From Nitrospinaceae bacterium (lineage in GTDB: Bacteria; Nitrospinota_A; UBA7883; JAJDBK01), in NCBI GenBank assembly GCA_029261405.1, contig JAJDBK010000011.1:1-64000 (forward strand): a stretch of 64,000 nt of DNA, in the 5' to 3' direction. The notes under the pieces were generated by a model. It saw nothing but the letters and a program-made list of their open reading frames with translations. It made no database searches and had not been told where the DNA came from. Numbering within the stretch: position 1 is the first letter of the stretch; every line of letters begins with the position of its first letter. This document shows positions 51,333 to 59,969 of the stretch, piece by piece. Both the position numbers and the translations under genes were made by a program.

Positions 51333-51483
51333 ACTTAGGATGATTCTGCTACAAAAATACAGCTTTGGCCAGATTCTCCACTCTTTTTCGGTGAATAGGT
51401 CCACTATTCACCTCAAAACAGCGTACAATCTGACTCAAAGCTGAGTTTTTTCGCTAACGAACCCCTAAGTCCGACAGACTCCT
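51320..51483. mobile_element. MITE-like element, copy B (between tssA and the PAAR-like gene)
   Basis: 164 bp with terminal inverted repeats AGGAGCCTGTCAGACTTAG (51320-51338) and CTAAGTCCGACAGACTCCT (51465-51483), flanked by CTAG on both sides. The central perfect hairpin has stem GGTGAATAG (51390-51398) and CTATTCACC (51404-51412) with loop GTCCA. It is homologous along its length to the reverse complement of copy A. It splits the T6SS cluster into a spike cassette and a structural operon. Confidence 0.8.
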
Positions 51484-51485
51484 AG

Positions 51486-51505
51486 CCTCTCCCTCAAACG
51501 AGAGG
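51486..51505. other. Short hairpin beside MITE copy B
   Basis: CCTCTC and GAGAGG form a six-pair stem with an eight-base loop in the 95-bp stretch between the element and the stop of the PAAR-like gene. No T-tract follows on the minus strand, so it is at best a weak terminator of the spike cassette. Nothing else is recognisable in 51484-51579. Confidence 0.25.
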
Positions 51506-51579
51506 GGCTTGCATTCCAATTACGATCAGGCATTGTAACCCAGTTAACCGGAATTGCAAACTACTACTCTACAAGCCCT

Positions 51580-51981
51580 TCATGTCATTATTACGCACTG
51601 GAACTGGCTGGGAACAATGCTCATTCCCGGCACATTCGGCGCCATGCCGTTATGGGCGGACATCGAAGTGAGCTTGGTTGCGGGCATACATCCTATGAGA
51701 CAAGTAAAACTTCCGATCATATGTCTTGATGGCCCCATAACAATCTGCGACGCCACTCCCCCTGTCACTCCGGGATTATCTCCGTTGCTCATCGGTATGG
51801 TCGTCATCATTGTATGCGCCGGTGTTCCGCTTACAAAACAGTTATAGACCGCCGGAACACCCATCATGCCCATGGTTGTATTCGGGTAAGGAATCGGTAT
51901 AACAGGCGCCGGGGGTATCGGGGTTTTGCAGACATCCGGCATCCCGAAAGTCATTCCGCCCATTTGTGTGTTAGCGAACAT
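51580..51981 (-). CDS. PAAR-like (DUF4150-type) T6SS spike-tip protein
   Basis: 133 residues, Met/Pro/Gly-rich. The DUF4150-type opening MFANTQMGGMTFGMPDVCKTP is followed by PIPIPYPNTTMG and VMGPSRHMIGSFTCLIGC, the PAAR-like beta segments. It is expected to cap VgrG at the tip of the tube. A strong AAAGGAGGG precedes the ATG. It is last in the spike cassette and carries no toxin extension. Confidence 0.88.
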   Translation of the reverse strand: MFANTQMGGMTFGMPDVCKTPIPPAPVIPIPYPNTTMGMMGVPAVYNCFVSGTPAHTMMTTIPMSNGDNPGVTGGVASQIVMGPSRHMIGSFTCLIGCMPATKLTSMSAHNGMAPNVPGMSIVPSQFQCVIMT

Positions 51982-51991
51982 TTTCCCTCCT

Positions 51992-52630
51992 TTAACCTAG
52001 CTGTATCAGGTCGCCGTTTATCTTGATATTGTTTTTGGCGGTAATAATTGTGTTTTCGCCATGCGCCACAAAGGCGGTCCCCGCCCTGTAATGAATCATG
52101 TCGGCCCGAACCGTCTCCGTCTCTTCCACGGTCCTGTACGACCTCTTCAACCTTTGCGAAAGCCGCTCAATAATCGAATCAAAAGTTTTGGCGAATAACT
52201 TCACGACTTTCACATTGCCGGAAAAGAGGCTCCCCACGAAAGACATGTTATCCGCCACCACTTTTCCCTCCATGGCGGTAAGGCCAAAAGTTGTGGCGGA
52301 GACAGAGACTTCCCCCGCTGATCCGATATTCACTTTTTCACTGGCCAACACGTTCAGTTCGCCGTTAGCGACACAGAAGGTCGTATCTCCATCGAACGTT
52401 ATTGTCTTGCCAGAACCATCGGCCCTTTTCAGGACAGACAAAACATACGCTTCGTTTTCTCCGAGGATCGAGACCAGAACCTTATCCCCCGCCTTAGGAT
52501 CGAGAAGACAGCCCGCCGCCCGATCGGCTGTAACAACTCCCGATTCCGATTGAACCAGAATCGTTTTGCCCTTCAGCGCTAAAACAGAACCTGTGGAAAG
52601 TGTCATCAGGTCGTTCGCTATTTTATTCAT
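51992..52630 (-). CDS. DUF3540-type T6SS spike-associated protein
   Basis: 212 residues. The N-terminal OB-like part reads VLALKGKTILVQSESGVVTADRAAGCLLDPKAGDKVLVSI; the C-terminal half is a beta-rich ladder (ELNVLASEKVNIGSAGEVSVSA, ENTIITAKNNIKINGDLIQLG) like the needle of VgrG. DUF3540 proteins are found with DUF2169 and PAAR-like genes in T6SS cassettes. Their exact role is not established. It lies 10 bp above the PAAR-like gene. Confidence 0.82.
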   Translation of the reverse strand: MNKIANDLMTLSTGSVLALKGKTILVQSESGVVTADRAAGCLLDPKAGDKVLVSILGENEAYVLSVLKRADGSGKTITFDGDTTFCVANGELNVLASEKVNIGSAGEVSVSATTFGLTAMEGKVVADNMSFVGSLFSGNVKVVKLFAKTFDSIIERLSQRLKRSYRTVEETETVRADMIHYRAGTAFVAHGENTIITAKNNIKINGDLIQLG

Positions 52631-52659
52631 GGTTTTCCCCTCGTATTTTCAATTTTCTT

Positions 52660-53718
52660 TCAGTCTTTTTTTACCCAGTCCTCTGCTTCCGCCCGCTGGC
52701 TGTCTTCGCCGAGAGCCAAAACGCGACTATCGGTATCCCATTTTGAATTTTCTTCCTTGATCCTGTGCAGGTTCGCCCTGAACAGAGTCGAGCCGGACAT
52801 GTCGGCGTCCGTGAGATCGGCGTGGGAGAAATCGACATACGTAAGGTCGGAATTCTTGAAAACCGCCCCTTTGAGAAGGGCTTTGGCGAACTGAGCCTGT
52901 TGCATGTCGCATTTTTCGAATCTCGTGTTTTCCGCCTTGGCGTCCATGAAGATTGAGTTCTGCAGATAGGAGCCGCTAAAATCCACCCCTTTTATCGTCG
53001 CCTCGGAGAAGAGACATCCCCTCCCTTTTATCTCCACAAGTTTCGCGCCGGTAAGGTCGGCCTTGACAAATCCGGCCTGGGTCAGGTCGGAGCCTGTGAA
53101 GTCCGCCCCGGCAAGGTCGGCCTCGCCAAACTGGGTCAGCGTAAAATCCATACCGCGCAGATCCTTGGCGCCCAGTTTTGATTTGACTAACGTTGTGACG
53201 TAAAACTTCGCGCCTCTAACCTTTGCAGTGGTCAGGTCAGCTTTGTAGAGTGTCGTGTGGGTAAGGTCAGCTTTTTCGAGAATCGCATCGTCCAGTCCCG
53301 ACTCCAGAAGGCTGGCGCGGGTAAGGTCCGCCCCGGTGAAGTCGGCTTTGGCAAGGTCACACTTGATAAAGTTGGCCACAAAAAGGTTCGCCCCGGTGAA
53401 AAGAGCGCCGGTGAGATCACCATGCGATATCGATGCGGCAACCATATAGGCGCCCTTTAAGGAAGCGCCTTTCATAGCAGGTTTGGTCAAGGTGCATATC
53501 CGCATTTTGGCCCCAGAGAGATTGGCCCCCTCGAAACTGCAATTTGTGAATACCGACTCCACAAGGTTAACTTCCGTCATGTTGGCGTTATCGAACTTTG
53601 TATCATCGAATATACCGCCAGACAGGTCACAGCCGGAGAGGTCAACCCCGGACAGATCGGCTCCTGTAACAGGTTCTCCTGTCCGGTTAAGTTCGAGTAA
53701 CTCTTCGCGGGTCACCAC
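52660..53718 (-). CDS. Pentapeptide-repeat protein of the T6SS spike cassette
   Basis: 352 residues, almost entirely pentapeptide repeats of the A(D/N)LXX type from about residue 15 to 330, for example ADLSGVDLSGCDLSGG and ADLTTAKVRGAKF. It should fold into a right-handed quadrilateral beta helix. The start GTG overlaps the end of the DUF2169 gene by seven bases, so the two are coupled and share the repeat type. No enzymatic domain is visible. It could be an extension of the spike, a second adaptor, or an effector carrier. Confidence 0.85.
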   Translation of the reverse strand: MVTREELLELNRTGEPVTGADLSGVDLSGCDLSGGIFDDTKFDNANMTEVNLVESVFTNCSFEGANLSGAKMRICTLTKPAMKGASLKGAYMVAASISHGDLTGALFTGANLFVANFIKCDLAKADFTGADLTRASLLESGLDDAILEKADLTHTTLYKADLTTAKVRGAKFYVTTLVKSKLGAKDLRGMDFTLTQFGEADLAGADFTGSDLTQAGFVKADLTGAKLVEIKGRGCLFSEATIKGVDFSGSYLQNSIFMDAKAENTRFEKCDMQQAQFAKALLKGAVFKNSDLTYVDFSHADLTDADMSGSTLFRANLHRIKEENSKWDTDSRVLALGEDSQRAEAEDWVKKD

Positions 53719-56627
53719 TGTTCGTCCTGCGCCTCATCAAGCCTGGAACGAGTGAGGTTGGCTTCCGTAAAGTTGGTGTTGTCGTTCATCTTCGCTTTAA
53801 TAAACTCCGCGCCAAACAGATTAGAGCCGGTCAGGTCAGCATCGTCCAAAATGGTTTTCTGTAACAACCCCTCTGTCAGGTTCGCGTAGGCGATAGTGGC
53901 TCCGGTAAGATCGGTTTTCTGAAATCTTGCTCTGGTGGCGTCGGCAAGGTCGAGGTTCGCTTTTTTCATGTCGCACTCGGAAAAATCAGATTCGTCGAGG
54001 ATAGCCTCCCTGAAATCAGCCCCGGCCAGACCGGTTCCCCGGAAGTTAGAGCGCAATACCGTGGCTTTCCGGAAATTTGCTCCATTAAGGGAAGTATCCT
54101 TTACCATTGCCGCTTCCTCTATTATGGCGTTAGAGAAGTTGGCTCCGTCCGCATTCGATTCCACTACGGTTGTTTTGAGGAGGTTGGCGCCGGTAAAATT
54201 GGCATTCTGAAGGTTCGTCTTTATAAAGGTCGCTTTTTCCAGGCTGGCGTCACTAAAGTTGGCTCCACTGATATCGGCTTCCATGAAGAGCGCGCTTTTG
54301 GCCGAAACGCCGGAAAGGTTGGCGCCGGTCATCTTCACATTTGCAAAACTGACACTGGCAAGCAGAATTGGAGAATCCATGTCCAGATCGTCCACATCAA
54401 TACCACCAAAATCAGCGCCGGAGAAATCGGCGCCGGTGCAGTCCGATTTTTCTATAATGGCGCCGGTCAGGTCAGCCGCCCCTATCTTTACTCCGGTCAG
54501 GTTCGCATCACCGATGTTAGTCTCTCTGAGTTTCGCTCCTGAAAGATTGGCGCCTGAAAGATTAGCCTTGGCAAGCACAGTCCTGGTGAGGTTCGCTTTC
54601 ACAAGGTTACAGTTGGAAAGGTTGGCGCCTTCAAGGTAGGCGTTATTAAGGTCGATACCGGAGAGGTCAAGCCCCGAAAGATCAAGCCCCGTAAGATCCC
54701 ATTCCGCAAAACTCTCCCCTCGCGCTTTCCCCTCCAACAGTTTTTCCCTAAGCGTCTTTAGTTCATCCGGGTCCCAGGGCGTGGCGGGTGGATAGTGGTG
54801 ACCATATCTCTTATATGTATCCTTGGAGTCTTCCTGGGCGATTTTTGCATGTTTTTCGACATCTGGAACCTCCATTTTCTCCCTGGCGGTCTTGAGATTC
54901 TTCTCGAAATCGGGATCGTTTTCCAAAACCAGCTTCTTTGTTTCCGGGTCGATATTCTCAAAGTTTTCCAGTTGTTTGAACTGCTCCTTATACTTTTCAG
55001 TTATTTCATCCGCCGTGATGAACTGACCACCCTTTTTCTTTTTAGCCTGTCCCTCTTTAACCAACTCATCGAAATCGAAATTCAATTTTTCATCCGGTAT
55101 ATGCGGAGCCAGATTCCTGTCTTGTTTGATACTATTTATCGACGACTCATAACTCTTTTTTATAGCGCCCAGTTTTTCTTTCATTTGGGCTTCCGCCTTC
55201 GCCTTCTCGGCCATGACCATGGCTTCTTTCTCGGCGACTACCTTATCCACATCCTGCGTGGCAAAAGCGATCATTTCATCCATGCTCATCTTTTTTGGCG
55301 TCGGCGGGATCTTGTCTGGTAAATCGGGTTTCTTGAAATCGGGTTTCGTTACATCAAGGCCCAACTCTTTCATCTGGATCTCATACTTTTTCCACTGATC
55401 TTCTATTCCCTTGAACTGCTCCTCCACTTTTTTCTTTGCTTCATCCAGCTCTTTTTGCGCCTTGATTCTCGATTTTTTGGCGTATATGCCGTCAATGCCA
55501 ACAGCTTCCTCGATCTGCTGTTGAAGTCCGGAAGCGGCGACAGATTCATTTTGAGCAAGAAGGTCTTCCTCCTTCAGTTGATATACGGCGGCGTGTTCCG
55601 GGTGTGTCCATCGTTTAAAAGTCTGATCGTAATGCTCGCCAGTTTTAGGCTGACCCATCTTTTCAAAACCGGCCATGATATCCGCCACATCCTCGGCGTC
55701 GTCCGTTTTTACATTCGCCTGGGCGCGAAAGATAACGATTCCGGTTTCCGATTCCGGAAAGAGCCATACGGTGTCGAGCCGGGTCTTTAATTCTTCAGTT
55801 TTTTTCGGTGAGTTCTTGCGTGTAATAAAGACTCTGGCGGCCACCTCCGGAAGTATGGAACCAACCTTCGGTTTTTTTGGGTGCATTCCACTGATCTCGA
55901 ATTTCTCGTTACCAGTAAAAAAACCTTCCCACCATTGATCGGGTTGGGTCCCGTTAAAATAGGTCCAGTCCATATCCTGCGGAAAGCCGGGGTATTTCTC
56001 CTTTTTCCATTTCCTGTCGAAAGTTCCCATTTTTGCCATCCGGTCAGGAGTCATGATTGGCGCCGGAAGAAAGGCGGCGGGTTTTGGCGTGTCTTCAGGC
56101 AGAATGATAAATTCTTTCGGGTCCTCTATATTGGGAAGGGGCCACGGCTCCTCTCCCGCCTTCATTTTTTCTGTCGGAAAACCTTTGCCTGAAGTATTGG
56201 CGTCAAAACCCTCTCCCCCGAAAGCGTTTTCCCATGAAACCTCCATTTCGGTGAACGGTTTTGCTTCGGTGGCGTCAAAGTCCCACAATGTTTTTGATTT
56301 CCAGAAACGGTCCCCGTGTACCAACAGTTTTTTCTTGACCGGTCCCATGGTAACGCTCACCTCTGACGAGACCAGAGGTGAGCCGCCGGGCGTGTAACAT
56401 TTTCCCGCCACGATAACCTCACCTTTCGGCTTCGGCATAACCATATCGACCACCGCCTCCTTGCCCAGGATTTCACCCACCTGCGCCCAGAGTTGCGCCT
56501 CGGTAAGGATGACAGACGGTTTATCGAAGGAGAAAAGGCCCATGACAGCAATCATAAGTGAACAATTGCCGCCCTCTTCGTACACCTTGTAGAGAAGGCT
56601 TAACTGCTTCGGCTTTAAAGTTCGCAT
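53712..56627 (-). CDS. DUF2169 adaptor-like protein with coiled coil and pentapeptide repeats
   Basis: 971 residues in three parts. Residues 1-340 are a DUF2169 domain (LVHGDRFWKS, VSWENAFGGEGF, WTYFNGTQPDQWWEGFF). In other bacteria DUF2169 proteins act as T6SS adaptors that load effectors onto the VgrG/PAAR spike. Residues about 360-620 are charged and helical, with predicted coiled coil (AQKELDEAKKKVEEQFKGI). From about 640 to the end run pentapeptide repeats (FAEWDLTGLDLSGLDLSGI onward). It lies between vgrG and the second pentapeptide gene, overlapping the latter. The cargo is not identified. Confidence 0.88.
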   Translation of the reverse strand: MRTLKPKQLSLLYKVYEEGGNCSLMIAVMGLFSFDKPSVILTEAQLWAQVGEILGKEAVVDMVMPKPKGEVIVAGKCYTPGGSPLVSSEVSVTMGPVKKKLLVHGDRFWKSKTLWDFDATEAKPFTEMEVSWENAFGGEGFDANTSGKGFPTEKMKAGEEPWPLPNIEDPKEFIILPEDTPKPAAFLPAPIMTPDRMAKMGTFDRKWKKEKYPGFPQDMDWTYFNGTQPDQWWEGFFTGNEKFEISGMHPKKPKVGSILPEVAARVFITRKNSPKKTEELKTRLDTVWLFPESETGIVIFRAQANVKTDDAEDVADIMAGFEKMGQPKTGEHYDQTFKRWTHPEHAAVYQLKEEDLLAQNESVAASGLQQQIEEAVGIDGIYAKKSRIKAQKELDEAKKKVEEQFKGIEDQWKKYEIQMKELGLDVTKPDFKKPDLPDKIPPTPKKMSMDEMIAFATQDVDKVVAEKEAMVMAEKAKAEAQMKEKLGAIKKSYESSINSIKQDRNLAPHIPDEKLNFDFDELVKEGQAKKKKGGQFITADEITEKYKEQFKQLENFENIDPETKKLVLENDPDFEKNLKTAREKMEVPDVEKHAKIAQEDSKDTYKRYGHHYPPATPWDPDELKTLREKLLEGKARGESFAEWDLTGLDLSGLDLSGIDLNNAYLEGANLSNCNLVKANLTRTVLAKANLSGANLSGAKLRETNIGDANLTGVKIGAADLTGAIIEKSDCTGADFSGADFGGIDVDDLDMDSPILLASVSFANVKMTGANLSGVSAKSALFMEADISGANFSDASLEKATFIKTNLQNANFTGANLLKTTVVESNADGANFSNAIIEEAAMVKDTSLNGANFRKATVLRSNFRGTGLAGADFREAILDESDFSECDMKKANLDLADATRARFQKTDLTGATIAYANLTEGLLQKTILDDADLTGSNLFGAEFIKAKMNDNTNFTEANLTRSRLDEAQDEQW

Positions 56628-56663
56628 AGAGATAGTGTTACAGCGAGCGGTTCAACGCCAGGA

Positions 56664-58949
56664 TCATATTTTCTTGAAAGCTGAATTATCCGCCACAATT
56701 CCTTTCGTTCTTATCTCATTTATCCCCATCTCGACTTTGGTCCAGGTAGTCTTGTTCTCAATGCCTATGGTTGCCCTGTATTTGTTATACCCGTTTCTTA
56801 TTTCAAAATGAGTGCCGGAAAGGGTATCAATTCTCAATCCTGAATGAATCGTATTTATATCCATAGCGTGACTCTTGAGTGAAAAGTTATACCCCGCAAA
56901 GTCGAGCGCTATTTTTGCCGCCTGCGCGGAAAGGCTGAATTTCAACAAGCCAAAAGCAAAACTTCCGGTCCCGCCTAAAGAAACACCAACGGACGCCGCA
57001 ATGGTAATGCTCTCCTTTAAACCAGCGTACAGACTGAACGACTGGGCCAGAGAAATGCTTTCTGTAGCGGCTAAAGTCATCTTGAGCGAGTGTCCCATCA
57101 TAAAGTCACATTTACTGCCATGGTACCTCGAATAGCTATTGCCCTCAGTCATTTTGCTTTCGGCGGCTTTCCATTTTACTGTCGAATCTTTATAGTAGGT
57201 TTCGGTAAAAGCGCCATTTACCGTCATGTCGTAATCCCCACCAACATCAATCTTCAGGTTATCTTCAACGTTGATATTCATACCTTTGGATTCGAAAGTC
57301 GCCGTAGCCGAAGCGCCGGCGCTACCAACGTCTACCCGGCATCCGTTTGCCGCCCGGTGCCGAGCGTTGCCCAGGGTGTACGTCTCAAGATTGGTTGCGG
57401 TAGTCGCATTGTCATCGGACATCATCAACCAGTTTCTGTCGCTGGCTGTAACCAGTCGCGTTTCCTTGGTGTGGTTGTTATCGACCATTGCCGGATTCAC
57501 AGAGTTCGGGACGGCGCCTGTAATGACCGGCCTGTCAGGGTCGCCGTTTACAAAACTTATCAAAAGATCCGCGTCATGGCGAAGGGGGAATCCAAAACCT
57601 TCAGCGGTCCCGGAATAAGGAGTCTGGAGCCGTACATAACCAGATTTCCTCGCGCTCCATGGAAATCTGACCTTATAACGGCCCATGCTGTCCGGTTGGG
57701 CGTATTCCGCCGTCGGTGGATCGGCCTCTATCTTTGCGTTCAGTGAACCTGCAATGGAAGGTTTCGGAGTTTTCCGCGTAGGCCTGTACTCGAAAGTGGT
57801 ATCGGAGCTGTTGAAAGGAATCGCCGAAAAACCACATATGTATACCGGGGCGTCATCGGGAGCGCCGATAACGGCGTCAGCCACCATGCTAGTGGCCTGA
57901 CAACCGCTGTGCGTTACACTCTCTACAATGTACCTCTGGTTGGCGGAACTGTGATAGTGGGAAGAAAGGTCGAAAAGATAACCGGAATGAAAATTACGGC
58001 TACCGCTCGACCCGTTATAGACCGCGCTCCGGCACGATATCTCCTGCGCCCGCACCTTCGCAAGTTTTCCCGCGTGGGCGCTGTTCTTAATGTTCTCTCC
58101 GTGCATATAGACCGTTCCGACACCGCTGGTCGATACAGTCGATTCTGCGCTTATGCAGGCGGTGGAGGCGTTTTCGTAGTTGTAATCGGTGAGAACAACC
58201 CTGTTAGGAGTGGGGCTGAAAATTGAATGGAATGACTGAACCGACCCCTGTCGTTGATTTTCATTCCTCGGATCATTGTTAAACGGAAGAGACCAGTTAC
58301 TGGGCGTTGCCAGTAGCGAGCTTTTCCGGTCGGTGATTATCAGTTTGTCCTTTGAAGCGTTAGTGTCATGCTCGAAATAATAATAGATTCCGTAATGTTC
58401 CATCCAGCGGGAGATAAAGTCAAAGGCTGTTTCGTTGTACTGGATGAACATGTCGTGAGTTGTGTACTTTTCAGCGTCAGTCGTCAGAAACAGTTCGAAG
58501 TCTGTGCCGGATTGCCATGGGGTAGCGCCAGGCGCATTTCCGAGTACCTCGGAGATAAGCTCGACAATGGTCTTGCCGATATAGATGTCGTTGACCTGAT
58601 CATGGGTCATGAGCCACATCCTGGGGACGAGCGTGGCCTTGTAGAAGTAGTAATCTCCAGACTTGTCCAGTTGCTCAAACTCCGAGATTATTCCGTAAAT
58701 AAACTTGGCGTTGGCGGTGGTACGGGTATGGTCATATATGATGAAACGACCCGATTGAGATATGACATCAGCCGGAACCACAGATACACCATCGGTCACC
58801 AGATGGATTTCGTAGTTGAAGAGTTGGGATATACTCTCAGTCCCAGTGAAATAAACCGGTGCGAATTCGGTGTCCGACTCTGGACCGGTGGTTAACGTGA
58901 ACCTCATCCGCTCCTGTTTACCTGACAGGAACATATCAATGACAGCCAT
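56664..58949 (-). CDS. vgrG: T6SS spike protein VgrG (TssI)
   Basis: 761 residues. The gp27-like base begins FTLTTGPESDTEFAPVYFTG, with the late-base motif around YFEHD and RNENQRQGSVQSF. The gp5 OB fold includes GRYKVRFPWS and GFGFPLRHDADLLISFVNGDPDRPVI. A beta-helical needle follows from about 510. The last 150 residues are alternating hydrophobic (ESISLAQSFSLYAGLKESIT), compatible with needle extension and not a recognised toxin. It is first gene of the cassette, with its own promoter. Confidence 0.93.
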   Translation of the reverse strand: MAVIDMFLSGKQERMRFTLTTGPESDTEFAPVYFTGTESISQLFNYEIHLVTDGVSVVPADVISQSGRFIIYDHTRTTANAKFIYGIISEFEQLDKSGDYYFYKATLVPRMWLMTHDQVNDIYIGKTIVELISEVLGNAPGATPWQSGTDFELFLTTDAEKYTTHDMFIQYNETAFDFISRWMEHYGIYYYFEHDTNASKDKLIITDRKSSLLATPSNWSLPFNNDPRNENQRQGSVQSFHSIFSPTPNRVVLTDYNYENASTACISAESTVSTSGVGTVYMHGENIKNSAHAGKLAKVRAQEISCRSAVYNGSSGSRNFHSGYLFDLSSHYHSSANQRYIVESVTHSGCQATSMVADAVIGAPDDAPVYICGFSAIPFNSSDTTFEYRPTRKTPKPSIAGSLNAKIEADPPTAEYAQPDSMGRYKVRFPWSARKSGYVRLQTPYSGTAEGFGFPLRHDADLLISFVNGDPDRPVITGAVPNSVNPAMVDNNHTKETRLVTASDRNWLMMSDDNATTATNLETYTLGNARHRAANGCRVDVGSAGASATATFESKGMNINVEDNLKIDVGGDYDMTVNGAFTETYYKDSTVKWKAAESKMTEGNSYSRYHGSKCDFMMGHSLKMTLAATESISLAQSFSLYAGLKESITIAASVGVSLGGTGSFAFGLLKFSLSAQAAKIALDFAGYNFSLKSHAMDINTIHSGLRIDTLSGTHFEIRNGYNKYRATIGIENKTTWTKVEMGINEIRTKGIVADNSAFKKI

Positions 58950-59008
58950 TTCACCACCCCCTGAGAAAACGTTTAGAGTCCGCTACAGATACTGGTTTGT
59001 TGACTTCC

Positions 59009-59037
59009 ATTCTATTAAACCACCTGTTCAAAGTCAA
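59009..59037 (-). promoter_or_regulatory. Sigma-70-like promoter for vgrG
   Basis: Minus strand: -35 TTGACT (59032-59037), 17-bp spacer, -10 TAGAAT (59009-59014), about 60 bp before the vgrG ATG at 58949. Both hexamers are one base from consensus. Confidence 0.5.
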
Positions 59038-59156
59038 TTCCGCCTGGTTTCTATATAGTTGAAATTAAAAGACCATGTTTGCGTGGAAGCCCCATTTTTC
59101 CAAAACATGATAAGCTTGCCAGACTTTTTTACTGGTTTGGAAAGCGAGCCGTACAG

Positions 59157-59969
59157 GTGATAAAAAGAACGCTCATTATTTTTTCCGCATTGACCATTCT
59201 TGCGCATGGTTTATCAAGCGCCCAGGAGTCGGTTCCCGTCCCCGACCTGCCAGAGCCGCCTTCAGCCCTTGTAGAAGAAGCCCCGACTATAACCGTCGGC
59301 GCGTACTACTGGATGGCGCCACTATCACCATTCATACGAGGCGACAACAGGGGGGTTGCGGGTGACAGGATCAACGCATCGGATGACCTTAATCTGGTCA
59401 GCGATATCGGCATTCCGGGAATAACCGCATCGGCTACCCTGAAAAACCGGCATATCTTCTCCTTCGATATGTTCCTGATGACCTACACCGGCGACAAGAC
59501 CCTCGAAAACGATCTGGTCTTCAACGGCGTGCGTTACCCGGCCTACTCACACCCCTCCACAACCATCGACATCATATCTGGAGGACTCGACTACAACTAT
59601 GCGTTTGATCTGAACGAAAAAGGATATCTGGCCGCCAAGGCGACGGTAAAATACGTGTCGATAACCACCGCTGTGGTCACAGACGAAACACCCTCCAACG
59701 GCTATTCGAAGATGCTGATTCTGCCCGGTTTAGGCGGTTCCATGAAGGTTATCTGGAACGAATATATAACCATCGACCTCGACCTCTCCGCTCTACCCAT
59801 GGGAGGGGCGCAGTTCTACGATACATCCCTGACTCTCATCGGTACCATATCGAAGGATATGGCGGGTTCCGTGGGGTGGCGACGTTACAAGGTGTCGGAA
59901 AACTCGGAAGGCCAGCTTATCGATTTTATCTGGAGCGGCCCCTTCGCAACTTTCGAACTGGCGTTTTAG
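59157..59969 (+). CDS. Predicted outer-membrane beta-barrel protein
   Basis: 270 residues from the GTG at 59157, chosen because it gives a clean signal peptide (IKRTLIIFSALTILAHGLSSAQ). A TTG at 59079 would add 26 residues before it. After a Pro-rich stretch (VPVPDLPEPPSALVEE) the protein consists of alternating strands such as ITVGAYYWMAPL, HIFSFDMFLMTYTG, GYLAAKATVKYVSI, and ends in a terminal Phe (ATFELAF), the signature of barrel insertion. No family is recognised. It is divergent from vgrG and convergent with the glycosyltransferase gene. Confidence 0.7.
   Translation: MIKRTLIIFSALTILAHGLSSAQESVPVPDLPEPPSALVEEAPTITVGAYYWMAPLSPFIRGDNRGVAGDRINASDDLNLVSDIGIPGITASATLKNRHIFSFDMFLMTYTGDKTLENDLVFNGVRYPAYSHPSTTIDIISGGLDYNYAFDLNEKGYLAAKATVKYVSITTAVVTDETPSNGYSKMLILPGLGGSMKVIWNEYITIDLDLSALPMGGAQFYDTSLTLIGTISKDMAGSVGWRRYKVSENSEGQLIDFIWSGPFATFELAF

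Noticed and set aside
54795-55322. 175-codon hydrophobic-looking plus-strand frame opposite the DUF2169 gene
   Set aside because: It is the reverse of the Lys/Glu-rich coiled-coil codons, which read as Phe/Leu on the other strand; no start signal.
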